Assembly (NCBI GenBank): GCA_003972865.1
Contig: QOAX01000148.1
Location: 1 to 6,765 of the forward strand
From: Verrucomicrobiota bacterium
GTDB lineage: Bacteria; Verrucomicrobiota; Verrucomicrobiia; Limisphaerales; UBA1096
DNA: 6,765 nucleotides
Direction: 5' to 3'
The position numbers and the translations under genes are program-made. Below the pieces are notes generated by a model, which saw nothing but the letters and a program-made list of their open reading frames with translations, made no database searches and had not been told where the DNA came from. Within the stretch, counting starts at the first letter, position 1. Every line of letters begins with the position of its first letter. Shown in pieces: positions 1 to 6,765 of this stretch.

Positions 1-625
1 CAGCCGTTTGCTCGAGCGCTCGGCGCGGCTCTCCGACAACGCCGGCGGCGGCTCGCTCACCGCGCTGCCCATCATCGAGACGCAGGCGGGAGACGTGTCA
101 GCGTACATCCCGACGAACGTGATTTCCATCACCGACGGCCAGATATTCTTGGAAACCGATTTGTTTTACCAGGGCGTGCGACCGGCGATCTCGGTGGGTC
201 TGTCCGTGAGCCGGGTGGGTTCCGCGGCACAGATCAAAGCCATGAAACAGGTTTCCGGCACCATCAAGCTGGACCTCGCGCAGTTCCGTGAGCTGGCCGC
301 CTTCGCGCAGTTCGGCAGCGACCTCGACGAGGCGACGCGCGCCAAGCTCGAGCGCGGCAAACGCATCGTGGAGGTGTTCAAGCAGGCACAGTTCCAGCCC
401 GTGGCAGTGCCGGTGCAGGTGTGCATCCTGTGGGCAGTGCAGAACGGCTACTTCGACGACGTGAAAGTGGACGATCTCAAGAAATCCCAAGCCTCGATTA
501 CGACTTTCCTGCAGGATCGCAAGGCCGACCTGCTGAAACAGATCACCACCGTTGGCCAAGTGAACGACGAAGTGAAAGCCAACCTCAAGGCAGCCCTCGA
601 CGAGTACAAGTCGGCGAATAAGTAG
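1..625 (+). CDS. atpA: F1F0 ATP synthase subunit alpha, C-terminal part (5' end outside window)
   Basis: Non-catalytic nucleotide-binding subunit of the F1 head, alternating with beta in the alpha3-beta3 ring on the cytoplasmic side of the membrane. The frame is already open at base 2 with SRLLERSAR, so the leftmost Leu codon at 8 is internal, not a start. About 207 residues are visible, roughly the last 40 percent of the usual ~505-residue protein: the end of the nucleotide-binding domain (GQIFLET, then RPAISVGLSVSRVG) and the C-terminal helical domain (LAQFRELAAFAQFGSDLD). The Arg of SRVG, codon 212-214, matches the arginine finger that reaches into the beta active site. The alpha/beta signature reads PAISVGLSVS, with Ser where Asn, Asp or His is usual. 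The Walker A motif lies upstream of the window. It ends with TAG six bases before atpG. Identity is secure from the conserved blocks and gene order. Confidence 0.98.
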   Translation, partial: SRLLERSARLSDNAGGGSLTALPIIETQAGDVSAYIPTNVISITDGQIFLETDLFYQGVRPAISVGLSVSRVGSAAQIKAMKQVSGTIKLDLAQFRELAAFAQFGSDLDEATRAKLERGKRIVEVFKQAQFQPVAVPVQVCILWAVQNGYFDDVKVDDLKKSQASITTFLQDRKADLLKQITTVGQVNDEVKANLKAALDEYKSANK

Positions 626-631
626 TTTTAA

Positions 632-1516
632 ATGCCCAGCACCCGCGACATCCGGCGGCGGATCGTTTCCGTCAAGAAAACCGCACAGATCACCAGCGCC
701 ATGGAGAAGGTGGCGCAGGCGAAGATGGGGCGCGCCCAGCAGGCAGCGATAGCCGGCCGGCCGTATGCGGAGCTGATGAACCGCGTGCTGGGCGAGGTGG
801 TAACCCACGCGGGCGATTTTGATCATCCCTTCATGAAGGCGCGTGGCGGTGAGAACCGGGCGTTGATCCTGGTGACCACCGACAAGGGCATGTGCGGCTC
901 GATCAACTCCAACCTGCTGCGCAAGGTGAGTGACGAGTTTGTGACGGATCACACCCGCGTGATCGCCGCCGGCCGCAAGGGCGCACAGCATGCGTCTCGC
1001 GTCGGCTGGGACTTGACTGCGGATTTCTCGTACAGCGACACGCCGGTCTTCGCCGAGGCGCGGGCCATTGCGCGGATGGCGGTGGAGCTGTTCGAGAACG
1101 CCGAGGTGGATCACGTGGACATCGCGTTCACGAACTTCATCAACACGCTCTCCCAAAAGCCGGAAGTGCAAACGCTGCTGCCGATCACCGAGATCAAGGG
1201 CGTACAGGCCGGAGTGGAGGGCGAGGAGATGGCGTCCGAGTTGTCCGGCGGCACGGCGGAGTTCCTGTTTGAACCCTCGGCCGGCGGCGTGCTGGGGGCA
1301 TTGCTGCCGCACTACATCAATTTTCAGGTGCACCAGATTCTGCTCGAGGCTAAGGCCAGCGAGTTCAGCTCGAAGATGGTGGCGATGAAGAATGCGACCG
1401 ACAACGCGAACGACCTGATCAAGGATTTGACACTCGAATTCAACAAGATGCGCCAGGCGGCAATCACCAACGAGTTACTGGAGATCACCTCCGCACAAAT
1501 GGCGCTTGGCAACTGA
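632..1516 (+). CDS. atpG: F1F0 ATP synthase subunit gamma
   Basis: Central rotor shaft of F1, whose rotation couples proton flow through F0 to catalysis in beta. The 294-residue length is normal for the family. The N-terminal helix is typical (MPSTRDIRRRI, then TAQITSAMEKVAQAKM, residues 17-32). The middle Rossmann-like part holds LILVTTDKGMCGSIN (78-92). The C-terminal helix holds ATDNANDLIKDLTLEFNKMRQAAITNEL (255 onward; shown here only to locate it). The C-terminal signature is slightly off: where most gammas have SGA after the ITxELxEI block, this one has SAQ (287-289). The start at 632 gives the usual MPS/MAS N-terminus. No Shine-Dalgarno is visible; the six-base gap to atpA ends in TTTTAA. 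Co-transcribed with atpA, atpD and atpC. Confidence 0.97.
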   Translation: MPSTRDIRRRIVSVKKTAQITSAMEKVAQAKMGRAQQAAIAGRPYAELMNRVLGEVVTHAGDFDHPFMKARGGENRALILVTTDKGMCGSINSNLLRKVSDEFVTDHTRVIAAGRKGAQHASRVGWDLTADFSYSDTPVFAEARAIARMAVELFENAEVDHVDIAFTNFINTLSQKPEVQTLLPITEIKGVQAGVEGEEMASELSGGTAEFLFEPSAGGVLGALLPHYINFQVHQILLEAKASEFSSKMVAMKNATDNANDLIKDLTLEFNKMRQAAITNELLEITSAQMALGN

Positions 1517-1536
1517 TTTAAAACGACCAACAGAAA

Positions 1537-3015
1537 ATGAACAAAGGCAAGATTGTACAGATCATTGGGCCGGTGGTGGACGCGGAGTTCACCGACAGCC
1601 TGCCCGCCATCTACAACGCATTGACCATGGAGTTTGACGTACCCGGAGAAGGCCGAACCAAGCTGACACTAGAGGTGCAGCAGCACCTGGGTGACAACTG
1701 GGTGCGCGCCGTGGCCATGAGCTCCACCGAGGGCCTCAAGCGCGGCATGGAACTCACCGACCAGGGCAAGCCGATCAGCATGCCCGTTGGCGAGGCCGTG
1801 ATGGGCCGCGTGTTCAACGTGACCGGCGATGCCGTGGACGAACAGGGCCCGGTGCAACCGGACAAGGACAAGGACGGCAACGACATTTACAATCCCATCC
1901 ACCGCCCTGCCCCGGCGTTGACCGAGCAATCCACCACGCAGGAAGTGCTCACCACCGGCATCAAGGTGATCGATCTCATCTGCCCGTTCCTCAAGGGCGG
2001 CAAGGTTGGCGCGTTCGGCGGCGCGGGCGTGGGCAAGACGGTCATCATCATGGAGCTGATCAACAACATCGCCAAGCTGCACGGCGGCATCTCGATGTTC
2101 GCCGGCGTGGGCGAGCGCACCCGCGAGGGCAACGATCTTTACTACGAGATGATCGAGGCTGACGTCATCAAGACCGAGAAGGACGAAAACGGCGAAACCA
2201 AGCTCAACGAAAAAGGCCTGCCGGTGATCGCGCCCGGCTCGCGCATCGGCCTCGTTTACGGCCAGATGAACGAGCCTCCCGGCGCCCGACTGCGCGTGGC
2301 CCTCTCGGCGCTGGCGGTCACGGAGTATTTCCGCGACGAACAAAACCAGGATGTGCTGCTGTTCGTCGACAACATTTTCCGCTTCAGCCAAGCCGGCTCC
2401 GAGGTGAGCGCGCTGCTGGGCCGCACCCCGTCGGCGGTGGGCTACCAGCCCACGCTGGCCGCCGAGATGGGCGACCTGCAGGAACGCATCACCTCGACGA
2501 AGAAAGGCTCGATCACCTCCTTCCAAGCCGTGTACGTGCCGGCGGATGACTTGACCGACCCCGCGCCGGCCACGACCTTCGCGCACTTGGACGCCACCAT
2601 CGTGCTCGAGCGCTCCATCGCCGAGTTGGGCATTTATCCCGCAGTCGATCCGCTGGCCTCGACCTCACTGGCGCTTACCGAGGACATCGTGGGCAAGGAA
2701 CATTACCGCGTGGCCCGAGGCGTGCAGGCGGTGCTGCAACGCTACAAGGAGTTGCAGGACATCATCGCCATTCTCGGCATGGACGAGCTTTCGCCAGACG
2801 ACAAGCAGACCGTGTTCCGCGCCCGCAAAATCCAGCGCTTCCTCTCGCAGCCGTTCAGCGTGGCGGAGGTGTTCACCGGCACCGCCGGCAAACAGGTGGA
2901 AGTGGAAGACACCGTCAAGGGCTTCGCCGAGATTCTCGACGGCAAACACGACGAGGTGCCCGAGAGCAACTTCTACATGAAGGGCGGCATCGCGGAGATT
3001 CAGGAAGTAAAGTAA
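1537..3015 (+). CDS. atpD: F1F0 ATP synthase subunit beta (catalytic)
   Basis: Catalytic subunit of F1 that makes ATP from ADP and phosphate. Residues 1-80 form the beta-barrel start (KIVQIIGPVVDAEF). The P-loop GGAGVGKT lies at 161-168, GERTREGND at 192-200 with the catalytic Glu, Walker B LLFVDN at 274-279, and the family signature PAVDPLASTS at 368-377. At 492 residues it is longer than the ~460 of E. coli. The extra length lies mainly in a hydrophilic insertion of about 23 residues (about 212-237) before LVYGQMNEPPG, plus a shorter one near 108-118. The DELSEED lever motif reads DELSPDD (416-422). The start is 20 bases after atpG; no clear Shine-Dalgarno, and the spacer contains TTTAAAA. 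Identity is certain. Confidence 0.99.
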   Translation: MNKGKIVQIIGPVVDAEFTDSLPAIYNALTMEFDVPGEGRTKLTLEVQQHLGDNWVRAVAMSSTEGLKRGMELTDQGKPISMPVGEAVMGRVFNVTGDAVDEQGPVQPDKDKDGNDIYNPIHRPAPALTEQSTTQEVLTTGIKVIDLICPFLKGGKVGAFGGAGVGKTVIIMELINNIAKLHGGISMFAGVGERTREGNDLYYEMIEADVIKTEKDENGETKLNEKGLPVIAPGSRIGLVYGQMNEPPGARLRVALSALAVTEYFRDEQNQDVLLFVDNIFRFSQAGSEVSALLGRTPSAVGYQPTLAAEMGDLQERITSTKKGSITSFQAVYVPADDLTDPAPATTFAHLDATIVLERSIAELGIYPAVDPLASTSLALTEDIVGKEHYRVARGVQAVLQRYKELQDIIAILGMDELSPDDKQTVFRARKIQRFLSQPFSVAEVFTGTAGKQVEVEDTVKGFAEILDGKHDEVPESNFYMKGGIAEIQEVK

Positions 3016-3019
3016 CATC

Positions 3020-3448
3020 ATGGCCGACACCCTCAAGCTCGAGATCGTCACGCCGGAGACGACAATCTACTCCGAAGACGTCGAGATGGTCACCCTGCCC
3101 GGCAGCGAGGGCGAAGCCGGTATTTACCCGAACCACGTGCCGTTGATGACCCGGGTGCAAGCCGGCGAGATCATCGTCAACCGGGGCGGCACCGAGGAAG
3201 TCGTCGCCATCGGCGAGGGCTTTGCAGAGATCACCGGCGACCACATCGCCATCCTCACCGACAACGCCGCCAACAGCGCCGACATCGACGAGGCCGCCGC
3301 CGAGGAAGCCAAGGCCAAGGCCGAGCAGCGGCTCGAGGAAGGCGGCGACATCTCCGAGGAAGAGGCCAAGGCCCTCACCAAGGCCCTCACCCAAGCCACC
3401 CTCTACTCACAAGCCCAGATCAAGGCCAAGCGCCGCAAGCGCGGCTGA
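3020..3448 (+). CDS. atpC: F1F0 ATP synthase subunit epsilon
   Basis: Small stalk subunit that links gamma to the F0 ring and in many bacteria damps ATP hydrolysis. The 142 residues split into an N-terminal beta-sandwich (1-85, with TLPGSEGEAGIYPNHVPLMT at 25-44) and a C-terminal helical hairpin (about 88-137) rich in Ala, Glu and Lys, ending in a basic KAKRRKRG tail. The known ATP-binding motif of the first helix, I/L-D-x-x-R-A, here reads IDEAAA (89-94), so its Arg is missing. The start is four bases after the atpD stop. The AGGAAG at 3002-3007, inside the end of atpD, is a possible but distant ribosome site. It is the last gene of the operon; the terminator follows 47 bases after its stop. 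Confidence 0.96.
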   Translation: MADTLKLEIVTPETTIYSEDVEMVTLPGSEGEAGIYPNHVPLMTRVQAGEIIVNRGGTEEVVAIGEGFAEITGDHIAILTDNAANSADIDEAAAEEAKAKAEQRLEEGGDISEEEAKALTKALTQATLYSQAQIKAKRRKRG

Positions 3449-3495
3449 TCGCATGGCCAAGCGCCTAGCTGGGTGCCGATCCATAACATTTTCCG

Positions 3496-3524
3496 AGGCG
3501 AACGACTCCCTGTTCGCCTTTTTT
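3496..3524 (+). terminator. Intrinsic terminator of the ATP synthase operon
   Basis: Perfect 8-bp stem AGGCGAAC (3496-3503) with GTTCGCCT (3512-3519), an 8-base loop, and a run of six T ending at 3524. It sits 47 bases after the atpC stop, where the operon would be expected to end. Both stem and T tract are read directly from the sequence. Confidence 0.93.
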
Positions 3525-3571
3525 GTGTCAAAAACTTGTGAAACGAGGCTTGTTTCGTTAGGCTGATGCAA

Positions 3572-3602
3572 CGACTCGCAACCAAGTGCTTGGCCCGAGT
3601 CG
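3572..3602 (+). promoter_or_regulatory. Hairpin in the icd leader
   Basis: CGACTCG (3572-3578) pairs exactly with CGAGTCG (3596-3602). Inside, after a small asymmetric internal loop, CCAA (3582-3585) pairs with TTGG (3590-3593) around the tetraloop GTGC. It lies downstream of the operon terminator and 51 bases before the icd start, with no T tract, so it is not a terminator. It would fall in the icd leader if transcription starts upstream of it; no convincing promoter was found to settle this. Its inner arm is complementary to bases just before the icd start. A regulatory role is inference. Confidence 0.5.
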
Positions 3603-3616
3603 CCCTCCCCTCCCAG

Positions 3617-3632
3617 CCGCTTGGCCAAGCGG
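3617..3632. repeat. Perfect 16-base palindrome, extended copy of the TTGGCCAA repeat
   Basis: CCGCTTGGCCAAGCGG is its own reverse complement over all 16 bases. It lies between genes, 21 bases before the icd start. The core octamer TTGGCCAA recurs at 552-559 (atpA), 5119-5126, 6154-6161, 6344-6351 and 6458-6465 (all in the secreted-protein gene); this is the longest perfect version. It could be a protein-binding or methylation site, an iterated genomic repeat, or a cruciform/hairpin in the icd leader. The sequence is certain; its role is unknown. Confidence 0.7.
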
Positions 3633-3642
3633 CAACGGAACA

Positions 3643-3651
3643 CAAGCACTT
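3643..3651 (+). promoter_or_regulatory. Possible translation-masking segment before icd
   Basis: CAAGCACTT lies at positions -11 to -3 relative to the icd ATG and is exactly complementary over nine bases to AAGTGCTTG at 3584-3592, inside the upstream leader hairpin. The two pairings exclude each other, so one form would cover the ribosome landing zone and the other free it. Complementarity is seen; the switch is inference and could be chance. Confidence 0.3.
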
Positions 3652-3653
3652 TT

Positions 3654-4907
<1,254 letters not shown>

Positions 4908-4928
4908 GCACTCCTTCCCTGCCGCTCT

Positions 4929-4946
4929 CAGCCGCAATCCCGGCTG
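4929..4946 (+). terminator. Possible weak terminator or hairpin after icd
   Basis: CAGCCG (4929-4934) pairs with CGGCTG (4941-4946) around a six-base loop, 21 bases after the icd stop. There is no T tract after it, so it is not a classic intrinsic terminator; it may only stabilise the mRNA 3' end or be incidental in GC-rich DNA. Confidence 0.3.
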
Positions 4947-5058
4947 CCACGTGCGGGAGCCACGCAGCGATGCGTCAACTGCCCGCCCGATCCGGGGACA
5001 GCGGGACGAAAAAACCCGATTTCGCGGGGCAACCCCCGTGGCATCCGGAATGCTAGGA

Positions 5059-6765
5059 ATGTATTTGCATGTGACCAACCGCCTGTATTTTTTGGCCGCG
5101 CTCTTTTCCCTGGCCGCCTTGGCCAAGGGCACGGTGGTGATTAATGAAATCCACCACGATCCCGACGTCAAAACCGAGTTGGCTGAGTTCATCGAACTGC
5201 ACAACACCGGCGCCGAGCCGGTCGATCTCAGCGGCTGGGTGATTGGGGACGCCGTCACGTTCACATTCCAGGACGGCAGCAAGCTCGACGGCGGCGGCTT
5301 TGTCGTCGTCGCGCACAACACGGCGCAGTTCAAGGCCAAGTTCGGCGGCTCGCCGCTTGGCCCGTGGCTGGGCAAACTGGACAACGATGGCGAGCGGATC
5401 GAGTTGCGTGACGCCACCGGCCAACTCGTCGATCGCGTGCGCTACCGGCTGGGGTTCCCGTGGCCGATCGTCGGCGACCCGCCGGGCTACTCAATCGAGC
5501 TGATCCACCCCGAGCTCGACAACAACAACGGCCACAACTGGAAGCCGTCCGTCCGCGGCGACGTCTCGACCAAGGCCAACACGCTCGTTGCCAGGGGCAG
5601 CGCTTGGCGTTACTTCAAGGGCACACGTGAGGCGTCTAGTCCGCGCACCGCCTGGCGCATGGCGGACTTCACCGAGAGCGGCTGGCTGTCCGGTCGCACG
5701 CCGATCGGCTATGGGGAGAACTTCATGAAGACGATGCTGGGCGACATGCGTAACGGCTACACGTCGGTTTACTTCCGCAAAAAGTTCACGGTCAAGGACG
5801 CGAAGATGATCGGCGCGCTGACGTTGGCGTTGCAGTTCGACGACGGCTTCAACATGTGGATCAACGGCAGGCACGTCGCCGGCAGTAACATCTCAACCAT
5901 GGAGCCGCGCTTCGGCACCGGCGCCAGCTCGGCGATCGAGGAGCACAGCTTCGTCGAGTTCGATCTGCCGTCGCCGGGCGGCTATCTCGTCGAGGGCGAA
6001 AACGTTCTCGCCATCCAGGCGCACAACGCGTCGAAAGGCGGCAGCAGCGACTTCTTCATCGACGTGGAGTTGAAAGCGACGGTCGGCCCGGCCAACCGCG
6101 GCCCCACTCCCGGCGCGCGCAATTCGGTTTTTGCCGCCGAACCACTACCGCGCTTGGCCAAGGTCGAACACGCGCCCAGGCAGCCGAAAGGTGGAGAGGC
6201 AGTCGTGATCACCACGGCACCGAACTTTGCAGCCAAAGATTCTGAAGTTTATGCGGAATATCAAGTCGTGAAACCGGGCAGCTACGTGTACATCGACGAC
6301 GCGGCGTATGAGCGAAACTGGATCAAGCTACCGATGAACGACGTTGGCCAAGCGGGCGATGCCCGGGCCGGAGACGGTGTTTTCTCGGCAACGGTTCCCG
6401 GGGGCATCCAGCAGCACCGGCACCTGATCCGGTATCGGGTGTCTGTGAAGAACGCGCTTGGCCAAGTGGCCATCGCGCCCTACCCCGGCGATCCGTCACC
6501 CAATTTCGCGTACTTTTGCTACAACGGCGTGCCCAACTGGAGCGGCAGGGCCAAGCCCGGCGCCAAGGTGGTCGAGTACGACAGCCAGGCGCTCACCCGC
6601 GTGCCGGTGTACCATTTGATCTCGAAAAAAACCGCTGTCGAGAACTCGACGTGGAATGAACGATACGGCGGTGACAATTACAAGTGGAAGGGCACGCTCG
6701 TGTACAACGGCGAGGTGTACGACCACATCCGCTACCGCGCCCGGGGCGGCGTGTGGCGCTACGCG
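5059..6765 (+). CDS. Secreted lamin-tail domain / CotH-like protein (3' end outside window)
   Basis: An unbroken frame runs from here off the right edge, at least 569 residues. Residues 1-22 look like a Sec signal peptide: basic start, hydrophobic LYFLAALFSLAALA, likely cleavage after ALA. Residues 25-150 are a lamin-tail (LTD) domain: VINEIHHDP, FIELHNTGAEPVDLSGW, then DGERIELRDATGQLVDRV. Residues 178-340 look like a beta-sandwich common beside LTDs (GYTSVYFRKKFTV, FDDGFNMWINGR, NVLAIQAHN). Residues 365-482 look Ig-like. From about 515, VPVYHLISKKTAVENSTW and YDHIRYRARGGVWRYA resemble the start of a CotH-type region; any kinase residues would lie beyond the window. CotH in Bacillus phosphorylates a spore coat protein; in non-sporulating bacteria the role is unknown. 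The start is uncertain: ATG 5050, ATG 5059 (GGA nine bases upstream) or GTG 5071 all precede the signal peptide. Product class is secure, substrate is not. Confidence 0.85.
   Translation, partial: MYLHVTNRLYFLAALFSLAALAKGTVVINEIHHDPDVKTELAEFIELHNTGAEPVDLSGWVIGDAVTFTFQDGSKLDGGGFVVVAHNTAQFKAKFGGSPLGPWLGKLDNDGERIELRDATGQLVDRVRYRLGFPWPIVGDPPGYSIELIHPELDNNNGHNWKPSVRGDVSTKANTLVARGSAWRYFKGTREASSPRTAWRMADFTESGWLSGRTPIGYGENFMKTMLGDMRNGYTSVYFRKKFTVKDAKMIGALTLALQFDDGFNMWINGRHVAGSNISTMEPRFGTGASSAIEEHSFVEFDLPSPGGYLVEGENVLAIQAHNASKGGSSDFFIDVELKATVGPANRGPTPGARNSVFAAEPLPRLAKVEHAPRQPKGGEAVVITTAPNFAAKDSEVYAEYQVVKPGSYVYIDDAAYERNWIKLPMNDVGQAGDARAGDGVFSATVPGGIQQHRHLIRYRVSVKNALGQVAIAPYPGDPSPNFAYFCYNGVPNWSGRAKPGAKVVEYDSQALTRVPVYHLISKKTAVENSTWNERYGGDNYKWKGTLVYNGEVYDHIRYRARGGVWRYA
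6154..6465. repeat. Cluster of three TTGGCCAA palindromes
   Basis: Exact copies at 6154-6161, 6344-6351 and 6458-6465, within 312 bases of the secreted-protein gene. The first is read as Leu-Ala-Lys, the other two as Val/Leu-Gly-Gln, so the octamer sits in two different codon phases. That argues for selection or spread of the DNA word rather than of a peptide motif. Confidence 0.55.

Noticed and set aside
98..1333. Long minus-strand open frame (411 residues) opposite atpA and atpG
   Set aside because: It is antisense to two certain genes; its His/Arg/Leu-rich composition is typical of shadow frames in GC-rich DNA and no domain is recognisable.
1669..2586. Minus-strand open frame (305 residues) opposite atpD
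   Set aside because: Shadow of a highly conserved gene, with biased His/Ala/Arg composition and no recognisable motif.
3290..3420. Repetitive GCCAAGGCC-rich stretch at the end of atpC
   Set aside because: Explained by the Ala/Lys/Glu-rich C-terminal helices and GC-rich codon choice, not a separate repeat element.
3536..3564. Possible promoter TTGTGA - 17 bases - TAGGCT before icd
   Set aside because: The -10 element matches only three of six consensus bases; too weak to call.
3621..3653. Upstream TTG start for icd, adding 11 residues
   Set aside because: It lies inside the perfect palindrome, and the ATG at 3654 aligns with the E. coli N-terminus without overhang.

Overview
The window is a GC-rich bacterial segment with every convincing gene on the + strand. 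It starts inside an F-type ATP synthase operon, continues into a single-gene NADP-isocitrate dehydrogenase unit, and ends inside a large secreted lamin-tail/CotH-type protein. The last gene type is common in Verrucomicrobiota and Planctomycetota. Together with the insertion-bearing beta subunit, this suggests a verrucomicrobial or related PVC-group bacterium. That placement is inference from gene style, not from a marker comparison.

Layout: atpA 3' end (1-625), atpG (632-1516), atpD (1537-3015) and atpC (3020-3448) lie in the canonical A-G-D-C order with gaps of 4 to 20 bases, so they form one operon tail. A strong intrinsic terminator at 3496-3524 closes it. The rest of the 205-base spacer (3449-3653) is a structured leader for icd: a hairpin at 3572-3602, a perfect 16-base palindrome at 3617-3632, and a 9-base segment just before the icd start that can pair with the hairpin. 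icd (3654-4907) keeps all the substrate, metal and NADP-specificity residues checked against the E. coli enzyme. A 151-base spacer (4908-5058) holds hairpins but no clear promoter. An open frame from about 5059 then runs off the right edge: signal peptide, lamin-tail domain, beta-sandwich domain, a second Ig-like region, and the start of a CotH-like region.

The ATP synthase genes supply the catalytic F1 part of the membrane-bound ATP-making machine. Isocitrate dehydrogenase supplies NADPH and 2-oxoglutarate from the TCA cycle. Both are core energy genes. The secreted protein is an unrelated surface or exported function.

Two signals are not explained by the genes. First, the octamer palindrome TTGGCCAA occurs six times in 6.8 kb, about 0.1 expected, in different reading frames and once between genes, which resembles a highly iterated palindrome. 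Second, the icd leader has mutually exclusive base-pairing options that could gate translation. No new multi-gene system was seen.
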